This document shows positions 32,207-37,922 of a DNA stretch of 37,922 nt, piece by piece. Position numbers and translations under genes: made by a program. The stretch covers positions 1 to 37,922 of the forward strand of contig PXRA01000053.1 of NCBI GenBank assembly GCA_003021725.1, in the 5' to 3' direction. Every line of letters begins with the position of its first letter. The first letter of the stretch is position 1. The notes under the pieces were generated by a model. It was given only the letters and a program-made list of their open reading frames with translations, made no database searches and had not been told where the DNA came from. This DNA is from Halobacteriales archaeon QH_8_64_26. Its GTDB lineage: Archaea; Halobacteriota; Halobacteria; Halobacteriales; Halococcaceae.

Positions 32207-33118
32207 TCAACAGAAATGCTGTGTCGCATAGACCCGGAGTCGGTCCTCCTCCTCCTCCTCGATCGCGTAGACTCCGATCCCTTCCCGTTCCCAGTACGGT
32301 CGGAGCAGGTTCTCCCGGTGGCCCGTCGAGTTCATCCAGCCATTGACGATCCCGCGGGCGAGTTCGCGTTCACTGTCGTAGACTTCCACGCCCGAGTCGG
32401 TTCGGACGGGTGCATCGTAGAAGGTATAGGCCAGGTTCTCACCGCCGGTCGCGACCCGCCCGTCGTCGATCGTGACCCGACAGTCGTACCCGAACCGGTC
32501 GTAGCGATCCGCCAACGTGTCGCCGTCGGGGGCGGTGTGGGCGAAGAAGCCCTCCCGGGCCATCCGGCCGCTGTAGTACCGGGCGACCTCGCGCAGTTCG
32601 GGATCGGACTGTAGGGGTTCGAGACCGCGTTCGGTCCGCTCCTCGTTGATGTACTGGTGGATGTAGCGCTCGACTTCCGCCCGGTCGATTGCCGGGTTCG
32701 AGTCACTCGTGTCCGCACTCGCCGCCGAGACCGCTCCCGCCGACTCGTTTCCTGCCGTGTCGGTACCGGCCGACGACGCCGGATCCAAGCCTCGGTCGGC
32801 GACGCTCGCGCTCAACTCTTCGAGTGCATCGTAGGCGTCGCCCGCAGTCTCGTCGAGCACTGGAACGCCCGTACCGCCCAACGGAACGGCGACGAGCGAG
32901 AGCACGGCGACGATCGCTGCGATCCGAACTAACGTCCCGGCCAGCGAGGAGAGCCCACGGGCGAGCGTACCGGTCACGCCCCCTGATCGACTCGGAGCCT
33001 CCGACCGCCGCGGTGCTGGCCGCGCGCCGTCCCAACCACAGTACTGACACTGGGGTGTGCACTCTTCGGGTTGGGCGAGCGGCCGGTCGCAGCGCGGGCA
33101 CGTGGCACCTTCTGACAT
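32207..33118 (-). CDS. CAP (SCP/PR1) domain protein with N-terminal zinc ribbon and membrane anchor
   Basis: 303 residues. The N-terminus is a zinc ribbon (CPRCDRPLAQ ... CQYCGWDG, about 7-30). A membrane helix follows (LVRIAAIVAVLSLVAVPLGG, about 62-82), then an acidic Ser/Ala linker. The CAP domain (about 150-300) has the canonical sequence: VERYIHQYINEERTERGLEP, LREVARYYSGRMAREGFFAH, the His of FFAHTAPDGDTLADRY, GGENLAYTF and GIVNGWMNSTGHRENLLRP. The topology would put the ribbon inside and the CAP domain outside the cell. CAP proteins in bacteria and archaea are often of unknown substrate. Confidence 0.88.
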   Translation of the reverse strand: MSEGATCPRCDRPLAQPEECTPQCQYCGWDGARPAPRRSEAPSRSGGVTGTLARGLSSLAGTLVRIAAIVAVLSLVAVPLGGTGVPVLDETAGDAYDALEELSASVADRGLDPASSAGTDTAGNESAGAVSAASADTSDSNPAIDRAEVERYIHQYINEERTERGLEPLQSDPELREVARYYSGRMAREGFFAHTAPDGDTLADRYDRFGYDCRVTIDDGRVATGGENLAYTFYDAPVRTDSGVEVYDSERELARGIVNGWMNSTGHRENLLRPYWEREGIGVYAIEEEEEDRLRVYATQHFC

Positions 33119-33468
33119 CGACGCGTTGTCCTATAGATTCCGGGAGGGGACACAGCGAGTAATGCTTGCCGATATGAACGCAGTCGTTCGTGGCGCGCGG
33201 CGTACTCGAAGCCGACTCGGCGTTCGAGTCCGCGTCCGGAACCCGACGGTCGGGAGCCGAATCGAAATTTTTAGGTAAGTCTAAATAATACGGACGAGTG
33301 GCCGTCAGCGGCGACGGTTCACGGTACGTTGTCCGGCATTCCCTGACCCGATGTCGGGCGGCGGTAGGCATCTCTCGGTGATCGCTTTTTGCCCTACTCG
33401 CCTCCGGTTGGCGCGGGTCGCTTTCGCGTTCGTCGCTCCGAGACCTGCTGCAATCGTTCAGAGGATGG
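33119..33468. other. 350-nt intergenic region with a DtxR-like palindrome
   Basis: There is no convincing gene. The region contains an AT-rich block (33266-33290) with an iron-box-like palindrome. A 27-codon GTG frame at 33299 follows it but has no recognised features. Confidence 0.5.
33271..33284. promoter_or_regulatory. DtxR/SirR-type metal-regulator binding site (predicted)
   Basis: TTAGGTAAGTCTAA matches 12 of 14 positions of the TTAGGTTAGCCTAA half of the well-known DtxR/IdeR consensus, and extends to the palindrome TTTAG-N6-CTAAA (33270-33285). It lies about 150 nt upstream of the CAP-domain gene on the minus strand. The controlled gene is not obvious. Haloarchaea use DtxR-family repressors for iron and manganese control (family knowledge). 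Confidence 0.4.
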
Positions 33469-33750
33469 CTAGCGGGAGACGACCCGGATACAGAGATCAG
33501 TTCGTGGAACACAGACTGCTCGCTGCGCCCGAAGCCGACGGACGGTCCGGATACCGACGCGACCTCCTGCGTACGCTCCACCGACGATCACTGCTACTCC
33601 CGTCGCGAGCAGCGGATCGCTGAGAGCCCACAGGAAAACGGGAACGAGCACTACTAGTGCGTACGCTGCGACTATCGATCGCATCCCGATAGGTCGGTCG
33701 AGATACGGTTGCCTCTCGGTTCGACCGTGCCGTGTCGCTGATCTTCGCAT
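33469..33750 (-). CDS. Small two-helix membrane protein
   Basis: 93 residues from ATG 33750; a shorter product from ATG 33684 (71 residues) is possible. A basic N-terminus precedes two membrane segments (SIVAAYALVVLVPVFLWALS and LLATGVAVIVGGAYAGGRVG) and a basic, Cys-containing tail. A minus-strand TTATG element at about 33778-33783 sits at leaderless distance from 33750. A CTGAA-N6-TTCAG palindrome lies 67-82 nt upstream, matching one at the promoter of the HTH gene next door. No family is recognised. Confidence 0.55.
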   Translation of the reverse strand: MRRSATRHGRTERQPYLDRPIGMRSIVAAYALVVLVPVFLWALSDPLLATGVAVIVGGAYAGGRVGIRTVRRLRAQRAVCVPRTDLCIRVVSR

Positions 33751-33816
33751 ACAAGTAGAGACAGGCGTGCTACCAGCATAAGTGTAATCTGAAAACCATT
33801 TCTGTAGGGGAAACTA

Positions 33817-33832
33817 CTGAAATCGACTTCAG
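33817..33832. promoter_or_regulatory. CTGAA-N6-TTCAG palindrome, site 1
   Basis: CTGAAATCGACTTCAG, flanked by TA and TA so that the dyad extends to CTACTGAA/TTCAGTAG. It lies between the HTH gene (65 nt past its stop) and the small membrane protein gene (about 70 nt before its start). Site 2 at the HTH promoter shares 12 of its 16 bases. It could also be a terminator hairpin, but no T-run follows. Confidence 0.5.
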
Positions 33833-33896
33833 TAGCACGAACGCGACCAGGCAATCGACGCGGGACAGCGGGGGCGAACGATCGGAGAAAGGGAAG

Positions 33897-34790
33897 CTAC
33901 GTGCGGGTGCGCTCGGCGTCAACGAGACTCAGATCACCGTCGAGGGTCGCTTCGAGGGTTTCATCGCCGAGCGTAATAGTGACGTCGAGTTGCCAGGGCT
34001 CGGTCGACCGGACCTCCGTGTGATCGTCGCTCACGCACCATTCGAGTCGCCAGTAGGGCGTGGCACCGAGATCGATACCGTGGTCGCGGTAGAACGCGAT
34101 CGTCTCGGATCGGTCGAGCAGGCTCAACCCGATGGCCGAACAGAGGCTGTGGTTGCACTGCTGGCAGACGTGATCCGCCCGGAGGCCGACGCCGAGACAG
34201 CACTCCCCGCCCCGGGAGATGGTCGTGTGCATCCGGCCGCTACACTCCGGGCAGACGCCGTCCTTCGCGAGGCAGTGGAGGTGACGCACCCGCTGGTCGA
34301 ACGCAGTGAGAATTTCCTCGTCGGTGCGGTCGTGCAACCCGCCCGGCGGGAAGGGGTACTCGCCGTGCCCGCGCCCGCAGGCCGGGCAGTCGATCGCGAG
34401 CGTTTCCTCGGCGTAGCTCGCGAGCAGTTCCTCGCCACACCGAGTGCAGCCATCGCCGACCGCGAAGGGGTCGAGCTGGGGATGTTCGGTGAACGATCCG
34501 GCGAGGATCGCCTGGACGACCTTCGCGCCGGCGGTACGTAGCTCGTAGCCCTCGTCCGTTTTGCGGACGTACTGGTCGGTGAGCTTGCTCAGGTGGTAGT
34601 TGAACTGCGCGCTGTCGCGCATGCCGACCGCCTCGTTCAGCGCCGAGAACCGCACCGGCCCCTCCTTGGCTTCCCAAAGCGCTTCGAGAATGCTCAAGCG
34701 CGTCTCGTTGCCGATGAGCGCGAAGGCGTCGGCCGGCGGCAGACACTCCACACACTTCCGAACGTCCGTCTCCGCGTCCGCCCTGCTCAT
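33897..34790 (-). CDS. ArsR-type winged-helix regulator with zinc-ribbon C-terminal region (DUF7351-like)
   Basis: 297 residues. Residues about 18-95 are an ArsR-family winged helix (DAFALIGNETRLSILEALWE, MRDSAQFNYHLSKLTDQYVR, GYELRTAGAKVVQAIL). The remainder carries paired cysteine knuckles: Cys115/Cys118 with Cys135/Cys138, and Cys180/Cys183 with Cys209/Cys212, separated by HLHCLAKDG. It ends with a beta-rich region (PYWRLEWCVSDDHTEV). It is presumably a DNA-binding transcription factor, with the cysteines binding structural or sensory zinc. A TTTTAG TATA element (about 34815-34820) lies at leaderless distance from ATG 34790, directly next to a CTGAA-N6-TTCAG palindrome, consistent with autoregulation. 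Confidence 0.85.
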   Translation of the reverse strand: MSRADAETDVRKCVECLPPADAFALIGNETRLSILEALWEAKEGPVRFSALNEAVGMRDSAQFNYHLSKLTDQYVRKTDEGYELRTAGAKVVQAILAGSFTEHPQLDPFAVGDGCTRCGEELLASYAEETLAIDCPACGRGHGEYPFPPGGLHDRTDEEILTAFDQRVRHLHCLAKDGVCPECSGRMHTTISRGGECCLGVGLRADHVCQQCNHSLCSAIGLSLLDRSETIAFYRDHGIDLGATPYWRLEWCVSDDHTEVRSTEPWQLDVTITLGDETLEATLDGDLSLVDAERTRT

Positions 34791-34826
34791 ACGAGTACGG
34801 TTAGCACGGAGGAACTAAAACGTTCG

Positions 34827-34842
34827 CTGAAACGCGCTTCAG
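34827..34842. promoter_or_regulatory. CTGAA-N6-TTCAG palindrome, site 2 (HTH gene promoter)
   Basis: CTGAAACGCGCTTCAG sits immediately upstream of the TATA/BRE region of the HTH gene, 37-52 nt before its start codon. It shares CTGAAA-N4-CTTCAG with site 1 at 33817-33832. The placement suits an operator for the adjacent regulator. Confidence 0.5.
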
Positions 34843-34925
34843 GAGGTAGCTGTGAGGACGCCGTAGCCGAACCAGTCCTGTCTTTCGAACTCTACCAGTC
34901 CGGGCGGAACGGAGTGGAGGAGTTA

Positions 34926-34996
34926 TGCGTCGGCCGGGAATTGAACCCGGGCTATGAGCTTGGGAAGCTCATGTCCTACCACTAGACCACCGACGC
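34926..34996 (-). tRNA. tRNA-Gly (anticodon CCC)
   Basis: The reverse complement gives acceptor GCGTCGG/CCGACGC with discriminator A. The anticodon stem TGAGC/GCTCA encloses the loop TTCCCAA with anticodon CCC. The T-arm is CCGGGTTCAATTCCCGG. There is no encoded CCA or intron. A minus-strand GTTAAAG element near 35029-35036 is a likely TATA box. Confidence 0.93.
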
Positions 34997-35221
34997 CCGA
35001 TGCGAACCGAAGTATCCACCCGCTGCACTTTAACGTAGCGATAGCGTGAACTTCCGCTCCTCGCGACCCGATCGGCAGGAGGACGAGCGTCCGACCGGAG
35101 GCGTGCTCTCCTCGTAGAGCCTGATATAGCGGCGACCGATATCCGCGAAGCGAGTGTACGAACGTCCACTTAATTGCGCGAAGAGGAGGGTATTAGTCGA
35201 TCAGGACCCTACGGATCAGTG

Positions 35222-36049
35222 ATGTCTAACAGCGAAGCGATCGATGAGGCCTTACCGATCGATCTCCGGCTCTCGGAGGACGAGCTCAAGCGCCACCACG
35301 AACACATCACGGAGTTCATCCGCGAGACGATCGCGGAAGCCGGAGCCGACGGCGCGGTACTCGGCCTCTCCGGTGGGATCGACAGCACGCTCACCGCCTA
35401 CCTCGCGAGCGAGGCCCTCGGACCGGATCGGCTGCGTGGGCTGGTCATGCCAAGCGAGGTCAACGAAGACGAGAACATGAGCGACGCCGGGCGGGTGGCC
35501 CGGACCCTCGGAATCGAACACGACGTGATCGAGATCGAACCGATCGTCGAAGCGCTGGTTGGTGCGTTCCCCGAAGTGGAGGGGGACCGAACCGCCGTCG
35601 GGAACGCGCGGGTGCGCACGCGAGGGGTACTCAACTACCTCGTGGCGAACCACGAGAACCGACTCGTCCTGGGGACGGGCAATCGCAGCGAGGCCCTCGC
35701 GGGCTATTACACCAAATACGGCGACCAGGCCGTCGACTGCAACCCGATCGGCGACCTCTATAAGCTCCAGGTACGCCAGCTCGCTGAGTACGCAGGCGTT
35801 CCGGACGACCTCATCGTAAAGACCCCGAGCGCGGGGATGTGGGCCGGACAGACCGACGAGGAGGAGTTGGGCGTCGGGTACGACACGCTCGATCGGGTGC
35901 TCGCGCTGCACGTCGATGGCCCGCTCTCGAAAGCGGCGACGACCCACACGCTCGACATCGATCCCGCAATCGTCGAACGCGTCGCGGAACTCCACACTCG
36001 AAGCGAACACAAACGCCACATGCCTCCCGCGCCCGATCCGCTCGACTAG
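35222..36049 (+). CDS. nadE: NAD+ synthase
   Basis: 275 residues from ATG 35222, with a TATTAG element about 27 nt upstream; the open frame extends back to 35174 but lacks support. The enzyme amidates nicotinic acid adenine dinucleotide to NAD+ with ATP. Motifs: the PP-loop GLSGGIDSTLTAYLA, VMPSEVNEDENMSDAGRVAR, NARVRTRGVLNYLVANHENR, LVLGTGNRSEALAGYYTKYG, DCNPIGDLYKLQVRQLA, KTPSAGMWAGQTDEEELG and the C-terminal SEHKRHMPPAP. There is no glutaminase domain, so ammonia is the likely nitrogen donor. It is monocistronic. Confidence 0.96.
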   Translation: MSNSEAIDEALPIDLRLSEDELKRHHEHITEFIRETIAEAGADGAVLGLSGGIDSTLTAYLASEALGPDRLRGLVMPSEVNEDENMSDAGRVARTLGIEHDVIEIEPIVEALVGAFPEVEGDRTAVGNARVRTRGVLNYLVANHENRLVLGTGNRSEALAGYYTKYGDQAVDCNPIGDLYKLQVRQLAEYAGVPDDLIVKTPSAGMWAGQTDEEELGVGYDTLDRVLALHVDGPLSKAATTHTLDIDPAIVERVAELHTRSEHKRHMPPAPDPLD

Positions 36050-36153
36050 CGGACCCAAACCGGGCACAGGTGAGTGGAACCGCTCCCACCGACCGGTTCG
36101 CCGAGCGGACCGATTCGCTCCCGTCGTACGACCGCTGAAAGGCTCGAAGCGTC

Positions 36154-36825
36154 TCAGTTCTCCTCGACGACGATTCGGATCCGGTCGCCTTCCTGGAGAA
36201 CGTACTCGCTCGGTTGTACCGACTCGCCATCGACCTGGACGGTCACGGTCGTATTCGGCCCCGCGTGGTAGGTCTCGCCGTCGTAGGTTACCGAGTCGTT
36301 CGTGACGCCGATCCCGAGCGTACTCATCGCGTATTCGAGGGTGACGCCCCGTGCGTGGACGTGCCAACGGTCGCCGTTCCCGTTCTCGAAGTGGAAGGGG
36401 TCGGCCTGGAGCTGGTACTGTGACCGACTGAAATCGACCGACTGGCCCAGCACGCGCGTCTCGATCGTCCCGTGGGTGTGGACGCTCCCGACGTCAGTGG
36501 GGGTTCGAGCGACGGCATCGACGGTGCCCGGACCGGCCGCAGCGCCCCCGCCGCTACCGCTCGCGCTGCTCGCGTTGCCCGCGCTCCCGCCGGTACCGGA
36601 CCCGCCGCCGTCGAGCAGGACGTATCCCGCGCCGGCCATGACCCCGAGCGCGAGGACGAGGACGATCCCCGCGAGATAGAGCGGCGTCCGCGAGCGCTCG
36701 CTTCCCTCGGCGTCGAGACGCCGTCGGTCGATCGGGCCGAGTTCCTCGGCATGGGATTCCTGGAGGTGCTCGTGGTGGGCCGAATCGTCCTCGAACTCGC
36801 GTCCGCAGTACCGGCACTCGACCAT
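36154..36825 (-). CDS. C2H2 zinc-finger membrane protein with extracytoplasmic domain
   Basis: 223 residues. The N-terminus is a single C2H2 finger: Cys4, Cys7, His20 and His25. A membrane helix (LYLAGIVLVLALGVMAGAGY, about 50-70) and a Gly/Ser-rich linker follow. The C-terminal ~120 residues form a beta-rich domain (THGTIETRVLGQSVDFSRSQ, GDRWHVHARGVTLEYAMSTL, TVTVQVDGESVQPSEYVLQE) that resembles haloarchaeal predicted secreted domains. The predicted topology is finger inside, domain outside. The histidines in GSVHTHG, DPFHFEN and WHVHARG might bind metal. The function is unknown. It is divergent from the DUF7114-like gene. Confidence 0.8.
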   Translation of the reverse strand: MVECRYCGREFEDDSAHHEHLQESHAEELGPIDRRRLDAEGSERSRTPLYLAGIVLVLALGVMAGAGYVLLDGGGSGTGGSAGNASSASGSGGGAAAGPGTVDAVARTPTDVGSVHTHGTIETRVLGQSVDFSRSQYQLQADPFHFENGNGDRWHVHARGVTLEYAMSTLGIGVTNDSVTYDGETYHAGPNTTVTVQVDGESVQPSEYVLQEGDRIRIVVEEN

Positions 36826-36958
36826 TGCTACCCTGAGTTAGGTTCACCAGCGATTCAACTGTTACGATCCGTCTCGGAGCCCGATTGTGGGACTATCGAT
36901 CAGGGGTCGGCCGGCGGTTTCCAAAGGTCTTTGCCGGTAGCACCGCTAGTATCAAGGG

Positions 36959-37819
36959 ATGGAAGAAGCCTCCCAGGTCCGTTGCGCCGCGCGGGAGGCC
37001 GTCGGGGGGACCGACCCCGAACGGCTCCGGGCCCGCATCTCCGAGGCGCTCGACGCTGGGTCGATGGTGCCGGGCGTGCTGGTGCTGCTGAGCGCGCGGG
37101 TCGCCACGAACGACGAAACGGACGGGGGAGGCAAAGAGCGAGGCCCGGCGCTCGAAGAAGCGGGCGCTGCCGACCGGGACGACGCGCTCGCAGAGCGGGC
37201 GGCGGGCGTCGAGCTCATCTACGAGGGACTGGCCCTCACACGCGTGCTCGCGAGCGAGGAACCCTGGAGCGATCCGAGCCGCGACCGTACGGCGGCCGAT
37301 ATCGAGATCCTTGCCGCGGACGTCCTGGTCGCGCGTGGCTTCTACCTGCTCGCCCGGACCGAGTGTGCCGGCCGTGCCGTCGAGACGGTTCGACAGTTCG
37401 GCCGCGACCAGACCCGACGACGTGACTTGGACGCCGATACTGGCATCGATCCCGGTTTCGATCGGGACCTCGACCACAGTCGGAGCCTCGAAGCCGATGC
37501 GCTCGACTTAGCGGTACGCTGTGGCGTGAGTGCCGTCGAAAGGGACGTACCTACAGGTCTCGATTCGTTCGCGGCCGACCTCGCGCGCTCGACACCTGAG
37601 GAAGAGGAGTTTCCGGCCGCCAGGGACTTCCTCTCTGCGTCGGTCGCCGACTCGCTGGCGGCGCTCTTCGACGAGCGCCCGCCCGATACCGCGCGTGCCG
37701 CCGGTGATGAGGACGCTCTGGTCGGTGAAGTCGTGGGTCATGCTTTCAGGGGCGGTGAGATCAGTCATTTCGGAGAGCGCTATGGGTCAACCCGTATGCG
37801 CGTAATGCGTATTGCGTGA
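36959..37819 (+). CDS. DUF7114-like haloarchaeal protein with a chimeric C-terminus
   Basis: 286 residues. Residues 1-~238 fit a conserved haloarchaeal helical family: VRCAAREAVGGTDPERLRAR, GSMVPGVLVLLSARVA, ERAAGVELIYEGLALTRVL, DIEILAADVLVARGFYLLAR and VRQFGRDQTRRRDL. The repeated helices and the paired Asp/Arg pattern recall trans-prenyltransferase-like folds, but catalytic DDxxD motifs are absent and the function is unknown. From about residue 239 the DNA is the reverse complement of the start of a short-chain dehydrogenase gene (37676-37741), so the last ~48 residues are probably not native. The protein may still work if the core is intact. Confidence 0.75.
   Translation: MEEASQVRCAAREAVGGTDPERLRARISEALDAGSMVPGVLVLLSARVATNDETDGGGKERGPALEEAGAADRDDALAERAAGVELIYEGLALTRVLASEEPWSDPSRDRTAADIEILAADVLVARGFYLLARTECAGRAVETVRQFGRDQTRRRDLDADTGIDPGFDRDLDHSRSLEADALDLAVRCGVSAVERDVPTGLDSFAADLARSTPEEEEFPAARDFLSASVADSLAALFDERPPDTARAAGDEDALVGEVVGHAFRGGEISHFGERYGSTRMRVMRIA
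37676..37741 (-). pseudogene. 5' fragment of a short-chain dehydrogenase/reductase gene, inverted into the DUF7114-like 3' end
   Basis: On the minus strand ATG 37741 opens MTHDFTDQSVLITGGTRGIG then RA. This contains the SDR Rossmann motif (TGGTRGIG) at the normal position. After about 22-24 codons the sequence runs into antisense DUF7114-like DNA and loses all SDR character; the frame stops at 37508. The remaining ~225 residues of a normal SDR are not present in the window. Confidence 0.75.
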
Positions 37820-37899
37820 GGGTGCCCGTTTTGTGCGCTCGGGTATTCGTGGATTGTAGGCATGCAAGCGGATTCGCAAAACGTCTGCGGCCCCGGACG

Positions 37900-37922
37900 A
37901 TGGACCACGGACGGCTGACGAC
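37900..37922 (+). CDS. Possible 5' end of the next gene
   Basis: An ATG at 37900 opens MDHGRLT and remains open to the window edge. The piece is too short to judge. Confidence 0.2.

Noticed and set aside
33814-33835. Intrinsic terminator of the HTH gene
   Set aside because: The stem lacks a following T-run, and an almost identical dyad occurs at the HTH promoter, so an operator is the better reading.

Overview
This is a stretch of a haloarchaeal (class Halobacteria) chromosome. The evidence is high GC content, strongly acidic proteins, leaderless genes with TATA elements about 27 nt upstream, Tat-type lipoproteins, and archaeal housekeeping genes (archaeosortase A, Trm5, diphthine synthase, archaeal UMP kinase, class I lysyl-tRNA synthetase). 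I cannot fix the genus from sequence alone. Most of the window is ordinary core genome; several loci carry accessory or damaged DNA.

Layout. 1-2500: the end of one gene, a small hypothetical gene, then a lower-GC solitary HSDR_N-type nuclease-like gene lying downstream of the 3' end of tRNA-Val(CAC), with a tRNA-like inverted repeat between them. 2556-3932: PduO-type cobalamin adenosyltransferase, and a 5-formyltetrahydrofolate cyclo-ligase-like gene. 4021-5978: a three-gene Co-type nitrile hydratase operon (beta, alpha, accessory protein with a His-rich tail). 6261-7214: a secreted Tat protein with a C-terminal dockerin-like repeat. 7263-12887: tRNA-Thr(CGU), trm5, dph5, archaeosortase A, superoxide dismutase and a site-2 protease. 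13142-19051: a small DUF7123-like protein, a MobB-MoaE fusion, pyrH-lysS, and a second site-2 protease with PDZ domains. 19052-19774: the remnant of a formate/nitrite transporter gene, truncated, frameshifted and carrying a perfect 33-bp inverted repeat. 19954-21807: a HemQ (coproheme decarboxylase) protein with extra duplicated monooxygenase-like modules. 21901-26992: surface-polysaccharide genes (hexapeptide acyltransferase, UDP-sugar dehydrogenase, GT2 and GT4 glycosyltransferases). 27160-33750: exported or membrane proteins (a copper-amine-oxidase-like lipoprotein, a PQQ-type sugar dehydrogenase lipoprotein, an arylsulfotransferase-like propeller, a zinc-ribbon membrane protein, a CAP-domain protein, a small membrane protein). 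33897-37819: an ArsR-type HTH/zinc-ribbon regulator with matching palindromes at two promoters, tRNA-Gly(CCC), nadE, a C2H2 membrane protein, and a DUF7114-like gene whose 3' end is fused to an inverted fragment of a short-chain dehydrogenase gene.

The most unusual items are the nitrile hydratase operon in a haloarchaeon, the paired CTGAA-N6-TTCAG sites around the HTH gene, the rearrangement scars at 19 kb and 37.7 kb, the multi-module HemQ protein, the amine-oxidase-like lipoprotein that seems to lack catalytic residues, and a long hairpin just after the superoxide dismutase gene. No CRISPR array, insertion sequence, rRNA gene or replication origin was seen.
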